DNA of 64,000 nt from Carya illinoinensis (Eukaryota > Streptophyta > Magnoliopsida > Fagales > Juglandaceae), in the NCBI RefSeq assembly GCF_018687715.1, contig NC_056762.1, positions 14,490,364-14,554,363 on the forward strand. Reading direction: 5' to 3'. Below the pieces are notes generated by a model that did no database searches, was not told the DNA's origin, and worked only from the letters and a program-made list of their open reading frames with translations. The translations under genes and the position numbers were made by a program. Below, in pieces: positions 10,330 through 22,499 of this stretch (position 1 is its first letter; each line of letters begins with the position of its first letter).

Positions 10330-12277
10330 CACCTAAGTAAATAAAAGACATTAGATCTTTTCTTGGGCACGCGGGTTTTTATAAGATATTTATTAAGGAC
10401 TTTAGCTCTACTTCTAAGCCTCTATGTAAATTATTGATGAATGGTGTAAATTTTGATTGGACACCTGAGTGTCAAAAAGCTTTTTTTCGGCTTAAAACTT
10501 TGCTAACCACTGCTCCTATTCTTCAATCTCCTGATTGCTCACTTTCTTTTGAAATCATGTGTGATGCAAGCAATTTTGCTATAGGAGCTGTTCTTGGACA
10601 ACGTAGAGGCAAAATTCCGTATGTCATTTACTATGCAAGTACAACTTTAAATTCTGCTCAAAAAAATTATTCTACTATTGAAAATGAATTACTTGCTGTG
10701 GTATTTGCTTTAAAGAAGTTTCGTGCATATATTTGTGGTTCTCCTATAGTCATCTTTACTGACCATGCAGCTCTCAAATATTTATTGACAAAGAAAAATA
10801 CAAAACCAAGGTTGATTAGATAGATACTTGTACTCTAGGAGTTCAACATTATCATCAAGGACAAGAAAGGAGTGGAGAATGTGGTAGCTGACCATTTGTC
10901 TAGGCTCACAATTGCTGAAACTGAACAATCGACACCTATTCTTGACTCTTTTCCTGATGAACAACTTATGTTAGTTGAGAATTTGTCTTGGTTTGCTGAT
11001 ATAGTTAATTTGTTGGTAATAGGACAAACCCCACCTCATTGGAGTGCTCAAGATATACGAAAATTCATGCATGAGGTGAAATTGTTCTTTTATGATGATC
11101 CATATTTGTTTAAACACTATTCTTATCAAATTATTAGAAAGTGTGTGCCTGATCCTAAAATACAAGTTGTCCTTTCTTTTTGCCATAGTGAGGCATGTGG
11201 GGGTCATTTTTCTACATATAAAACAGTTGCAAAAATTTTACAAAGTAATTTTTATTGGCATCATATGTTTAAAGATGCATATAGTTTCTACAAAACTTGT
11301 GAGTCATGTCAGAAATTAGGTGTTGTCACTAAAAAGAACATGATGCCTTTACAACCCATTTTGATCATTGAGATTTGTGATTGCTGGGGAATTGATTTTA
11401 TAAGGCAATTTCCTTCCTCTTTTGGTTATTTGTATATCTTAGTGGCCGTTGATTATGTTTCAAAATGGGTTGAAGCCATACCATGTAAAACAAATGACCA
11501 TAGGATGGTGCTTAAATTTTTTAAGGAAAATATCTTTGTTAGATTTGGCATGCCTAAGGTCATCATAAGTGATAATGGCACCCATTTTTGCAACAAGCTC
11601 TTTGCTGCCCTCATTCACCACAAAGTTTCTACCCCATATCACTCTCAGATGAATGGCCAAGTTGAACTTGCAAATAGGAAAACTATGAACTTGCCAATAG
11701 GAAAATTAAGACCATTTTGGAAAAAACTGTGAGTCCAAACCGAAAGGATTGGTCTTCGAAATTAACCGATGCATTATGGCCATATAGGACTGCATATAAA
11801 ACTGTTTTGGGCATGCCTCCTTATCGGTTAATCTATGGTAAGGCTTGTCACCTCCCTGTTGAGCTTGAACACCATGCATTTTGGGCCATCAAAAGGTTTA
11901 ATGTTGATCTTGGTCAAGCTGGATCATTGAGGAAATTACATTTTTCTAAATTAGAGGAACTTAGGAGGGATGCTTATGATAATTCTAAGCTGTCCAAGGA
12001 ACGTATGAAATATTTTCATGATAAGCATATTCAAAGAAAATCATTTGAACCTAATCATCAAGTTTTACTCTACAACTCTCGACTTCATTTATTCCCTGGC
12101 AAGTTAAGATCCCGATGAAGTGGCCCCTATTTAGTTAAAACAGTTTTGCTCATGGTGCTATTGAGGTTGTCAATCCTCAAAATGGAAATGCTTTTAAGGT
12201 TAATGGTCAAAGGCTCAAGCCTTTTATTTCTAACTTTGCACCTGAGGAATCTACTCTACATTTACTTGATCCTAATT
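10330..12277 (+). pseudogene. Athila-type RNase H and integrase, frameshifted
   Basis: After the deletion point the sequence resumes at KDIRSFLGHAGFY, the RT connection, and goes on to RNase H (IMCDASNFAIGAVLG; FTDHAALKYL). Integrase follows with its HHCC zinc site (HSEACGGHF...CESCQ) and the DDE residues in GIDFI, ISDNGTHF and [10 protein letters not shown] 23-bp tandem duplication (11664-11686 repeated at 11687-11709) shifts the frame straight after the catalytic Glu. The frame resumes in 11717-12118, and after a stop near 12115 in another frame to a natural-looking end at 12277. It cannot be functional. Confidence 0.85.
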
Positions 12278-12280
12278 AAT

Positions 12281-13980
12281 GTTTTTTGATCTATCCATTT
12301 CTTTTCATTGTTTTCTTTTGTTTTTCAGTTTTTATTTTTTATTTTTGCTGCATTCCTTTCAAAGCTGTCTAGGTACTTCCTTTCCCTCTTACCTCCAATT
12401 TTTCTTTTCCTATTTGGTTCTTCTTATAGCTATTTTGCTCTTTAACTGCTCTCTTTGTGTAAATTCTTTCATTTCTCTTGCATCATTGAGGACATTGCTA
12501 CAATCTAGTTGGGGGTTGGAAGAGAATTTATTTTTCTGTTTGCATGCCTTACACATATGTTGGTCCACCTTGGGGGAGTGCTAGTAATGAGTTCAAAGCA
12601 GATTGAATTCCCTATTTCTGAATTTTACATGCTGGAAAGTGAACTGAAAAATGATTTGTTAAGGTCATGAAACATGTGAAATGTAGTACAAATATGAGTA
12701 TATGTCAAAAGAGGGACTTATCCATTTTATTTAGTTGTTAAACCAAGGAAAATATGTTAAAGTTTTGTTAAAACACACACAACACATGCCCGGAATGTCT
12801 AGAAAGACTACATTAGGTCATTATTTGTTGATTTATACTTCGGCTGTTTGGGACTCTAATGAACCATATTCTAATGGCTTAGGAAGAAATCTTAAGTGAA
12901 TTAAATGAGAAAAGGGACAAGCCAAGGATCAAAAAATAACAAATAGAAAATAAAAATAAAAAATAAAGGAAATAAAAGATAAAAAATAAAAAAAATCATA
13001 TATGATTTACATTTGTGTATTGGAAAAGGTTGCCTATTAGTGGAGTCCTTACTAATTCCATGCAGTCCATTCGTGTGCGTGTCAGATGGCAACCTACATG
13101 CATACACATAACCTTACATCATTTTCTATCTAATGCATAAGTAACTATACTAAAAATAGAACTATGCCTCACTTGGAACACTCTTCTTCCATACCTGGGC
13201 TCTTACATAACATTTACTATGCTAAAACCTTTGGAGTCTTATTCCTTAAAGTGATCCTCCGTGACTCACCTTAGGGTTAAGACACTAGACCTTTGTCTCA
13301 TTCTTCTATTTCCACATTCTGATGCATGACTCAGACTGATTAAGTCACGCATCACAATTCTAGACAATTTACCCATTACTACCTTCACGAATCCTAGCCC
13401 ATACTCAATCCTCGTTCCCATCCAGACGAGCTACATGAATACAAGCCAACTCTGGAGCTAAAACACCATGTAACCATGCTGAGGATAGATTATCCATTAC
13501 ATATAGTAAACCTGTCTAGTACACATGTCTCGCCAGAGACACATATATCTTATACCTTTTATCACGTAAGACCAACTTATAATTCTAATGAACGCTCGCT
13601 TGTATAAACAAACTCCATACTTCAATACGAACTTGCTCAGACCTAGTCGATAGGACTTTCCTACTTCCCGGCCCTGTACAAGTTCATCCCAACACTTGAC
13701 AAGAGGACTACATCCACAAATTCCACAAATGCACCTACAAATGCACCTCTATCACTTCATGTAGCTCTAGACCGATTCTCGAGTTACAACACGATGCCCG
13801 TCATGCTTCCACTGCACTCTCTGATACTTTTCCACCACTTCACACATACTCTTAGCCATAAGTCAACCACAAGGTGACACTCGTCACCTCGGATTACAGG
13901 CCATGTCACAGCTATTTCGGGACACTATTACACAGTTCCCAAAACTGCTCAGACACTCTATGCTTCTCAGCCATGCCATC
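12281..13980. other. No gene seen; retroelement-like tail and unassigned sequence
   Basis: The first part (12.28-12.6 kb) reads like the non-coding tail after Athila-type integrase, with ggacattgctacaatctag and a purine-rich ttgggggagtg near 12570 that could be a polypurine tract. An A-rich low-complexity patch lies at 12930-13000. The rest is unremarkable and matches nothing else in the window that I could see. Confidence 0.45.
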
Positions 13981-13984
13981 CAAC

Positions 13985-14310
13985 CCTTCGTGACACGCCG
14001 TTTAGTGTATCACGACATAGCACAGAGTACACTCACGTGAACTCTCTTCCATCCATACTATGACACACATCACCATGATACATGCCTCACAGTGCATCGC
14101 TACACGACATGGAGTACGCACCATGCGTACTACCTTTCTTCCATCACTTATTTATCACGACGCACATCACACGGTGCGTCGCTACACAACACAGAGTACA
14201 CGCCACGTGTACTCTCTTCCACTCACACCACACATCACTATGGCACACATCACACAGTGCGTCGCTGCACTACACGACGTACACTCCACGTGTACCATCT
14301 TTACACCCCA
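13985..14310. repeat. Degenerate ~80-85-bp tandem repeat, about four units
   Basis: Successive units carry a core like cacatcac-c-gtgcgtcgctacac, then cagagtacacgccacgtgtac and ctcttccactca. Units start near 13985, 14060, 14145 and 14235. All three plus frames stay open through much of the array because the unit lacks stops, so the long ORFs here are not evidence for a gene. Confidence 0.75.
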
Positions 14311-15041
14311 TGCCGCATCACAACTGCGGCATATACCTCACATCCATACTTCACAACACAGTTCACAACACTACACAGTCAAGCCCAACACTTCGCAGCT
14401 ACACTTCACTTCACAACTCCACAACAAACTCCACAATACCAACAGCACAGTCCACAACCTGTCAACTAACTAACACATATCCTAAATAATGAAGGATAGA
14501 GGGTTATACCATTGACGGGATAACCCGTATGTCGCTCACTACCCGTCATGATCAAAGTGTCGGAGGAGTCATACATGGCGATTAACACCACGTAAAGTGG
14601 CGGTTTGGGCTTGAGAATAGCTAGGCGTGGTCTTGGAAAGGCTGAAGGTGGCCTCATGATGGTTTGAGATGGTGGAGCACAGCGGCATCACTCCATGAAC
14701 AGTGTATCCGAAAGAGAGGGAGGGTGCTTGAGGTGGAGGAAGGCTATGAAACTTCGTGAGAAGCTAGGGGGAGGTATAGGGAGGTTGGTGGAGGTGCTTG
14801 GTGGCAAAGGAGGTGGAGCATGGCTGCGCTAGGGCCGTCAGTGTTGGATCTAAGCCAAGAGAAACCCATTTCGGGTAGAGAGAGAAGGGCTCGTGGGGGA
14901 GGTGGAAGGGTGCTGGTGGTTCCTTGGTAGCTAGGAAGCATGGTGGTGGAGCCTGGTGGCTCAGCTGGCCACGCATGGCAGCGTTAGGATTTGCGCACGG
15001 TGAAGCCGTGCATGAAACGATCCGTGCGTGAGGTAGCTCAG

Positions 15042-15043
<2 letters not shown>

Positions 15044-15110
<67 letters not shown>
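15044..15110. repeat. (GA)n microsatellite, about 33 units
   Basis: An uninterrupted GA dinucleotide run of about 67 bases. Confidence 0.98.
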
Positions 15111-15115
<5 letters not shown>

Positions 15116-15360
15116 TGGGATGGAGACTATGGAAGGGAAGCTCCTGAAGTGGGGAAGTTGAATGGTGGTGGTAGGAGCTGATAAATGGGTTTTCAAACCC
15201 ATTTGGTTGGAGGGAGAAAGGGAGAGAGAGAGCTGCCGGTGTAACTCACCATCGGTGGGGTTGAGCTGCCGATGGGAGGGGAACACGCCGGTGGTGGAGG
15301 TGAGGCATGTCGGCTGGAGGAGCAAGGAGTTGCACGGTGATGAAGAGTGTAACGTACATC

Positions 15361-15365
<5 letters not shown>

Positions 15366-15405
<40 letters not shown>
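15366..15405. repeat. (GA)n microsatellite, about 20 units
   Basis: A second GA run of about 39 bases, 255 bp after the first and in the same orientation. Confidence 0.97.
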
Positions 15406-15409
<4 letters not shown>

Positions 15410-15558
15410 AAAAGTGAGGAGGAAGAAAGAGGGGCTTGGATATTTAATCCAAGTCTTTCGTTTCAGGATCCTCAAAATGATCTAACGATGAGTTTAAACA
15501 CTGATTTAAAAACACGTAAGTATTGTATTTAAAATAAATACTGAGAGGAATTAAGATA

Positions 15559-15785
15559 GAATATTATTTTATAAACTAAAGTTTATAAAATAATATTCCT
15601 TCATCATTTTTTGAAATGATGAAGTATCTTTAATTACTCAAAGAGAATAAAATCATTTAAATTAATTTAGAGTTTTGAATGTAAAGTTAAATCTCTTAAT
15701 ATTTTAGAATGACTTAAAATATTTAATTTAAATAATTATCCACAATTATAATATTTTTAGAGCTCATCAAAATATTATAATTGTG
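15559..15785. repeat. Cluster of three perfect hairpins
   Basis: First hairpin: 15559-15576 pairs perfectly with 15581-15598 (18-bp stem, loop TAAA). Second: 15599-15609 pairs with about 15614-15624 (11-bp stem, 4-nt loop). Third: 15741-15757 pairs with 15769-15785 (17-bp stem, 11-nt loop). All pairs are exact. The region is very AT-rich, which raises the chance rate of short palindromes but not of 17-18-bp exact stems. Confidence 0.85.
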
Positions 15786-17453
15786 TTATTTTAAAACAAA
15801 CTTATCTAATAATACTAGAAATATCTCATATATAAATATTTTCAGAATATTTAAAATACTCGTAAGTTTTAAAATATTTATATTACTTTGAAATCCACTG
15901 GATATCTTTTAAAACACACTATCGAGGTACGGCATATAGAACGAGGCTCAGGACGTAGATCAAAGCTCATAATTAAAGAAGAAACAGATTATCACATATA
16001 TCTAGAGGTCCCTAATTTAGATCCAACGATGGAGATTAAACACAAAGATAATGAAATAAACCAAATAAAAGAAGTAAAGAATGAAACTAAAATGAAATGA
16101 GACTATATTTAAAAATTCAACTTTGTTTTATTGATCTAAAAATAATAATCTTTCATCATGAAATTAAATGATAAAGTTTACCAAATATTTTTAAGAGAAA
16201 TAAATCCATCTAAATAAATAGAGTTTTCAACATAAAATAAAATTATGAATACATATTAATATTCCTAAAGAAATAAAATCATTTAAAAAATGATTTTCTA
16301 AAACTATACTATTTCAGGGCTACAAAATATAAAGAGCTTTACTTGAAAATTAGGCTTCATTGAATGTATTAAAAATACCCTATTTAAAATAATTTTGGAC
16401 ATTTTAAATATTTTGAGGATTTTAAAATAGTCGGCTCGTTTTAAAATCAATCTGCTAAATTTAAAACACAACTTCGAGATTTAAAATACAAAGGTGAGAC
16501 TCGTGACTAATCGAGAGAAAAACTAGATGTTGGTCACATGAAGTATGACTGATTGGCCAACCGAGACGTATCCGAGAACTGTTTTGTACATATATATCCA
16601 AGACATTATCCATAATAATAAAAATATATCAAAATGGAAAATTAAATTTTATGCAAGAAATAACTGAAGTTATAAACAACTAATTACTTTTTTAACTAAA
16701 TGTATGTAAGAAAAAAAAATACAATATTCATTGTGACGTCCCAAACCTCTGCTTGGGATGGAACAGAGACTTAGAGGGTGATCAGGATATGCAACACAAG
16801 GTTACATATCCCCCCTTCATGATATGTAATATGCAATGAATCTTAAAAATGTATATAGCAATATCCAATAATAGTAGTGAAATAAGGGTGAAATATTATT
16901 CATAATAGTCATGAGTTCAGATCATAAGGTAGTTTGATCTTGGTTCACCAAATACTTAATATTAAAAGTCTCCAAGTCTAAATTAGTTGCTTTATACGCT
17001 CTAAATCATGAAGAGTTAGGCCTAAAAACATCGAAATGAGAACAAGTCTACTGTTGAGATCTGGTTCCTCTTCAATCATCTAGATCCACTGGTCCATTGG
17101 GTCCATTTTCATCAACTCCTAACACAACTTCTATCATTCCGAATGGAATGATAGGTCCACAGGGGGTAATATTTACTTGAAATGTCAATAAGTTAGACAA
17201 TCAATGTGCACAAAGATAAATTATGCATGATGAATGATAAATATGAAATGCATGTTATGCAGAAAAATTAGTTTTTGTCTTCCGTTAAGATTTCTCAACA
17301 TTTTCAGAAAAACTTTGATGCACATTTTTTTACAGATGACACGTTTTTATTTTAAGCATCAAAACATAGATTTTATCATAAGTCACATAAAATCATAAAA
17401 TTACTATCATAATGTATGGTATCGTTTCAATTCCCCATATGCACTGTGAATAC
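15786..17453. other. AT-rich sequence without a recognisable gene
   Basis: It is very AT-rich and contains a further 10-bp exact hairpin near 16276-16300. A TGTGACGTCCCAAACC motif near 16733 resembles LTR starts of some plant gypsy elements, and the sequence near 17110-17170 resembles 2277-2340 (cttctat-attcc-gaatgg). I could not close an LTR or find protein motifs. Confidence 0.4.
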
Positions 17454-17510
17454 CTGCTGGTGACCGTAGCACAACTCACATTGAACCTACGTTGTCTGCA
17501 GACTCGTTCT

Positions 17511-17764
17511 TGTTGGAGTATAGCCTCAAAAATAGAAGATATGGAATTAAAGTCAAAAGATGAAAAGGGTAAAATAGAGAATGAGCCTTGAAAATTGATA
17601 GTTATTTTCTGTTCTTAGTTTCATTTCTATATAAGTACATGTAAAGCACTTGTATCAATTCAATTCAATTCATTTTCAATACAAGATACGATAGTTTTTC
17701 ATCCTTTTTCTTTCCATTTTCCAGCTTTCTATTTTCCTATCTTTCTTTTATCAAGTTCTCAACA
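17511..17764 (+). repeat. Left LTR of the copia element
   Basis: 254 bp, TG...CA ends. It contains a TATA-like tctatataagt near 17623 and a 10-bp duplication (attcaattca) that is absent from the right LTR. Confidence 0.92.
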
Positions 17765-17772
17765 TGTATCAG
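17765..17772 (+). other. Degenerate tRNA primer binding site (copia)
   Basis: TGTATCAG directly follows the left LTR. The usual initiator-Met site is TGGTATCAGAGC, so one G is missing and the 3' part is lost. Confidence 0.55.
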
Positions 17773-17903
17773 TTTAGAAATTCCGCAAACATTTTTGGAG
17801 CTTGATCTTTTTGCACTACACGATCTTCTTTCAAGATCTTGTAAAATCTTTACAATTCTTTACACAGTTCTGTAAAATCTGTGTTTTCTTTGCGATTCTT
17901 GAA

Positions 17904-19063
17904 ATGTCCTCTGAAAGTTCTACAGTTCCTCCAATCATCAATCCATCAGATGATTCTTCTAGGCCTTATTACCTTCATTCCAATGATAACCCAAGTGCTC
18001 TTCTAGGCTAAGAGTTTTTCAATGGACAACTATGTTGCTTGGAGTCATTCAATTGTTATAGCTTTGACAGTCAAGAATAAAGTTGCATTTCTTGATGGTT
18101 CGATTACTTCACCTCCTACAACTTGAACTATTGCACACACAGCTTGGTTACGTGCAAACAACTTAGTGCTTTCTTGGTTGATTAACTCAATTTCTAAGGA
18201 GATCAGAAACAGTTTGTTGTATGTCACTTCAGCTTTGGATCTTTTGAATGAATTGAAGACTCGATATTTTAGCAGTGATGGGCCAAGAGTGTTTCACCTT
18301 GAAGAATCCTTGACTTGCATAAATCAAGTTTCTTCTTCAATCACTGAATATTTTAGTGCCTTCAAAACACTTTGGGATGAATATGTAAGCTGTTGCCCAT
18401 TTCCTACTTGTAAATGTGGGAAAATGTCATCTTGCACATGTAATATTTTTACTTTCTTGATGCAAAGACAACAATCTGATTATGTTTTGAAGTTTCTTGT
18501 TGGCTTGAATGACTCCTATGCTTCTGTTAGAAGCCAACTACTTCTTGCTGTCCCATTACCAACCATAGCCAAAGTGTTTTCTCTGTTGCTTCAAGAAGAG
18601 AGTCAAAGACAGCTTAGTAATTCAGTTCCTACTAAAACACATGCATTGATGGTAAAGCAATCAAATCCAGCAACTTCTTCATATCGGTTCTCAAAAGAAA
18701 AATCCTAGAAAGCTTCACTTCATTACACATATTGTGGATACAATGGACATACCATTGAAAAATGCTTCCAGCTTCATGGTTATCCCCCTGGGTGGGCTGG
18801 ACCAAAAGGGAAACGAATTTACTCTACTCATAATGCCATTTCAACTGAGGTCTGTGATCAAACCAACAATGAGGAACCAAGATTTTCTTTAAATGCTGAA
18901 GAGATTAATAAACTCATAGCTCTTGCCAATCCTTCTCAATCTTCTACAAATGTTCAGAATATCCCTTTAGCTTGTAATCTTGTTACATCATCAAATTTTT
19001 CTAGTAATGCCTCTTATAATCCTACTTCATTTACATCTTCATTTACTCAAAAATCCAATTATC
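17904..19063 (+). pseudogene. Copia gag remnant
   Basis: Gag starts at the ATG at 17904 (MSSESSTVPPIINPSDD). It stops near 18009, resumes in another frame as NYVAWSHSIVIALTVKNK, and continues with AWLRANNLVLSWLINSISKE and the 180-codon block ending at 18708. A CCHC-type knuckle follows at 18720-18765 with its first Cys replaced by Tyr (YTYCGYNGHTIEKC), which fits a TGC to TAC change. The usual LHGYPPGW follows the knuckle. Several stops and shifts make it non-functional. Confidence 0.8.
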
Positions 19064-20461
19064 AATGGATTCTCGACACTGGTGCAACAGATCATATGAT
19101 TTGTTCACCACTATTATACTGCTTGCCCCCCAAAAATATTGATACTTCAATAAACCTACCTAATGGTCAAAAAGTTCCAGCCACTCATATTGGCTCAATC
19201 TATCTCTCCAATCAAATATTCTTATCAAAGGTACTATGTGTGCCTTCTTTTTCTATTAATCTGTTATATATTTCTAAGCTTACTAAATGTTCTAATCTTT
19301 GCTTATCCTTTTCTCATTCTCACTGCCTTTTACAGGACCAATCCCTGAAGAAGATGATTGTGATTGCATTTGAGAAACATGGGCTGTACATTTTACAACA
19401 AGATGATCCTAAGGCTTCTCCCTGCAACACATTTAAGTCTAACTTAGCCCTTTTAGCTTCTATTATTTCACAAAATTCTCTAGATATCTGGCATTACAAA
19501 TTTGGCTATGCATCCCTTCTAGATTGCTTCTCCTTAATCAATTAGATCCTTCAATCTCTATCAATTGTCAAAATGTTTGTGCTGTATGTCCATTAGCAAA
19601 ACAAAGAAAGTTACCCTTTGTTGTATCTCATAGCAATTCTAATAAAACTTTTGATTTGATACATTTTGATATTTGGGGTCCATTTGCAACAATTTCTTAC
19701 TCGGGTTTAAAATTCTTCTTAACAATTGTTGATGATTTTTCAAAATGCACTTGGGTTTATATGCTTAAAACCAAGTCTGAAGTTTCTTTTACAATCCATA
19801 ATTTTTGCAACATGATTACAACTCGGGTTAACAAACCTGTCAAAATAATAAGGTTTGATAATGGACCAGAATTTTTCATCAATGATTTTTATCATGAAAA
19901 TGGAATTTTACACCAAAGAAGTTGTGTAAAAACTCCACAACAAAATGGAGTAGTTGAAAGGAAACATCAATACTTAATTAGCGTAGCTCGAGCCTTAATG
20001 TTTCAAGCTAATATCCCCTTGTCCTTTTGGAGTGATTGTGTACTAGCTGCTGCTCATAATAAATAGAATTCCCACCCCACTTCTCAATAATAAAACACCT
20101 TATCAAATATTGTTTAACAAAATACCAAAATTTTCTCATTTAAAGGTTTTTGGCTGCCTTTGTTTTGCATCTACATTGCAACATCATAGACAAAAATTTG
20201 ACCCAAGAGCTACAAAATGTGTTTTCCTTGGATATCCATCATGGATCTCAATAGCAATAAGATTTTCATTTCAAGGAATGTTACATGAAAATATTTTCCC
20301 ATTTAAAGAAGTCCCTACAGATTTTCATACTCATTCCTTTCTGTTTCCTATCACAGAAAATTCATATAGTACATACTATTACTCTAAAATTCTAGCTATT
20401 ATTCCTAACTAGAGTGATTTAACTTTGTCTATCAATGAACCTATACTAAACATTGATCCAA
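19064..20461 (+). pseudogene. Copia protease and integrase remnant (left of solo LTR)
   Basis: The protease active site WILDTGATDHM lies at 19064-19096. Integrase follows: the pre-integrase region WHYKFGYASLLDC near 19490, CPLAKQRKLPF near 19590, and the DDE catalytic residues in HFDIWGP, RFDNGPEF and NGVVERKH (19665-19965). A C-terminal region with [12 protein letters not shown] follows near 20137. Stops at 19543, 20065 and 20410 and at least one frameshift break it. The coding sequence is cut by the solo LTR right after NIDP. Confidence 0.88.
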
Positions 20462-22494
20462 TGTTGCGCCTAAGCTATGACTCACACAAATGAACCAAAA
20501 ATTTAGTACAGTTTTACCTGCAAGTATATAGGTGTTGTAGTACCTCACATGGTCGAATCCACAAGGATTGACTTATGTGATAAATAAAATAAATTCAAAC
20601 AAATGAAAAGAAAATAATAAAAGAAAAGTGTGATCGAATATAAAATAAGATTCATGAGATGGAGATTTTTGAAATAACTGAATAAAACGAAAATGATAAA
20701 ATGAATTGATATGGAGAAAGACTAAGGTTTCGAGGATTTGTCTAATAATTTAGAATATTGTTTCCGATCAAATTATTTCAATTAAACTAGAATAATGATT
20801 CCATTTAGTTGGAAGATTTAACATTTACGGTCAAGAAAAATAGTCACTAATGGTTGAGCATGAACGATTGATAATTAAAACATTCACAAATCTATTTGAA
20901 TATCACAGGAATTCCTCAAGCATTCATTATATTCAAAAATCACAATGAATCAAGATAAATATATAGATAATCAAAATATCCAATAAAAAAATCCTTCAAT
21001 CGATCAAGCTCACAAAATAAATTCAAATATTAATCCGAAAACAATGTTTAAATCATTAAACTTCACCTCTAACCTTAGTACTAGAATTTAGCCAACCATG
21101 TTCATCACAAGTGCTTTATAAATCAAAGAAATATTCTCCATTACAAAACTAAAATAAAACACACAAATCAACACTAGAAAAATAACCCTCTAAAGAGAAC
21201 AAAGATGCAGAGAAGATAGAGCTAAAAACTCCCTCAAATTGAAACCATCCTCTTGAAAAGTAAGGAAACACCCGTCCGTAAGTCCCCCAGCGTTGCGAGT
21301 TACATCCCAGACCCAGCACCAGAAAAATCAATCTCTCCCCAGCTGCAGTGCATCCTTTCTTGCTCTTCGCCCTTGAAGACTAAGTTCCTGCATTTTTTTT
21401 TTCCTCTCAGCCCAAAATTCTCTCCCGCGCCATCTCACCATAACAGAAAAATAAACACTCCCCTATCCGTAAAATCCAACCCTCTGTTTCCCCCTTTCAT
21501 CTCTATCCAAGACCTCAGAAAAAATAATACACTGCCCAAAAATAGCTCCAGCATCTCCTAGTTTCTCTCTCTACCCAACTCTATTTTTCCTCCCCGTCAA
21601 AATAAAAACAACACTCCTCCAAAAATCTGGACAAAGAAAAATGCCAGACGTCCCTCAACTCAAACATCCAAGAATAGAGCCAGGAAAATCAAAATAATCT
21701 CGCCGCCTAATGGTTTAGGACCTCTCCCACATCCATTCGCTCAGAAAAATATATTCCCCCCAATGAAACCGACCGACACCTTCTCAAAATAATCAATAAT
21801 AATCCACCGACTTTGGTCTTTTTTTTATTCATGTTTGAATTCATTTCTCCCCATAAACATCAAAATCAACCGAAAACCAGCCTCACATTTCTTCCTTTTC
21901 GTCCACTTTCCTTAGATGCAGCTTCTTTTCTTTTCCTTTTCAAACCTTCACCGTAATTCAGCCCCCTTATATGACTTTAACGTTGCATGTGCTGTCCACC
22001 AAAAACCATTTTCTTCTTACACTTTCAACTTGCCTCCGTGATTCATTCTCGCCGAAAATTATTTTACGTTCAAAGTCATCTTTGTGTTTTTTTTTTAGCT
22101 ACCCAAGTACACCGCCTCCTTCCTTCTCTTTGTTTTATCTTCTGCATGTTTCTTTGTATTTCCTCTCAATTAGCATGTGCTTTTGGTCAAATGTTTCAAC
22201 CAGATCCCATGTGAATTTTATTTAAGCTGAAAATAAGGAGATAAAAATAACACTCAAACATAAATTAAAATAAAAATTAGATTATCAGAAATATGTTATA
22301 TATGTGATGAAATATTGCCCAATTAAATCATAGTTATAAAATTAAGCATAAACATGTTATTAATCAATTAAAAATCACAATTTGTATTTATGCTTATTAA
22401 CCATTTTTCTATTTAAAACCAATAATAATGTCACGAAGCAATTAAAATACATTGGTTTTAAATATATCAAATATGTAATATTTAAGCTCAATCA
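20462..22494 (-). mobile_element. Solo LTR inside the copia element, TSD tccaa
   Basis: The insert starts TGTTGCGCCTAAGC and ends AAGCTCAATCA, and is flanked by the direct repeat tccaa at 20457-20461 and 22495-22499. Removing the insert and one TSD copy rejoins the copia frame exactly (NIDP then TISITHDQPNN). Its left part (cctgcaagtatataggtgttgtagtacc, then gaatccacaaggattgact) is like the 3' end of Athila/Tat LTRs read backwards. No internal protein domain is present, so it is a solo LTR. ORFs inside it (for example 21253-21561) have no recognisable motif. Confidence 0.88.
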
Positions 22495-22499
22495 TCCAA

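Larger units (their letters stand above)
9570..12277 (+). mobile_element. Internally deleted Athila/Tat-type Ty3/gypsy element
   Basis: The pol domains are in Ty3 order: protease tail (ILGRSFLATSNALINC, near 9634), the linker before reverse transcriptase (9935-10321), RNase H (10340-10830), integrase (10872-11710) and an integrase C-terminus of Athila type ([17 protein letters not shown], near 11840). There is no chromodomain. The 5' LTR, gag and most of the reverse transcriptase are absent, and no 3' LTR could be defined. The left end abuts the LINE at about 9560-9577 with no visible target-site duplication, so the join is a rearrangement rather than a clean insertion end. Confidence 0.85.
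14480..15558. other. GC-richer purine-rich stretch, no gene supported
   Basis: This stretch is richer in G and A than its surroundings and contains two GA microsatellites. Frames on both strands stay open mainly because of the simple repeats. It resembles a retroelement regulatory or LTR-type region, but no TG...CA ends or target-site duplication could be fixed. Confidence 0.4.

Noticed and set aside
14060..14489. Three overlapping ORFs of 125-137 codons
   Set aside because: They are the three frames of one tandem repeat, with His/Thr/Ser-rich low-complexity products and no motif.
15038..15485. ORFs over the GA repeats on both strands
   Set aside because: Openness comes from the dinucleotide runs; the products are Ser-Leu or Glu-Arg repeats.
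21253..21561. 102-codon ORF inside the solo LTR
   Set aside because: No motif; it sits in a solo LTR with low-complexity Pro/Ser content.
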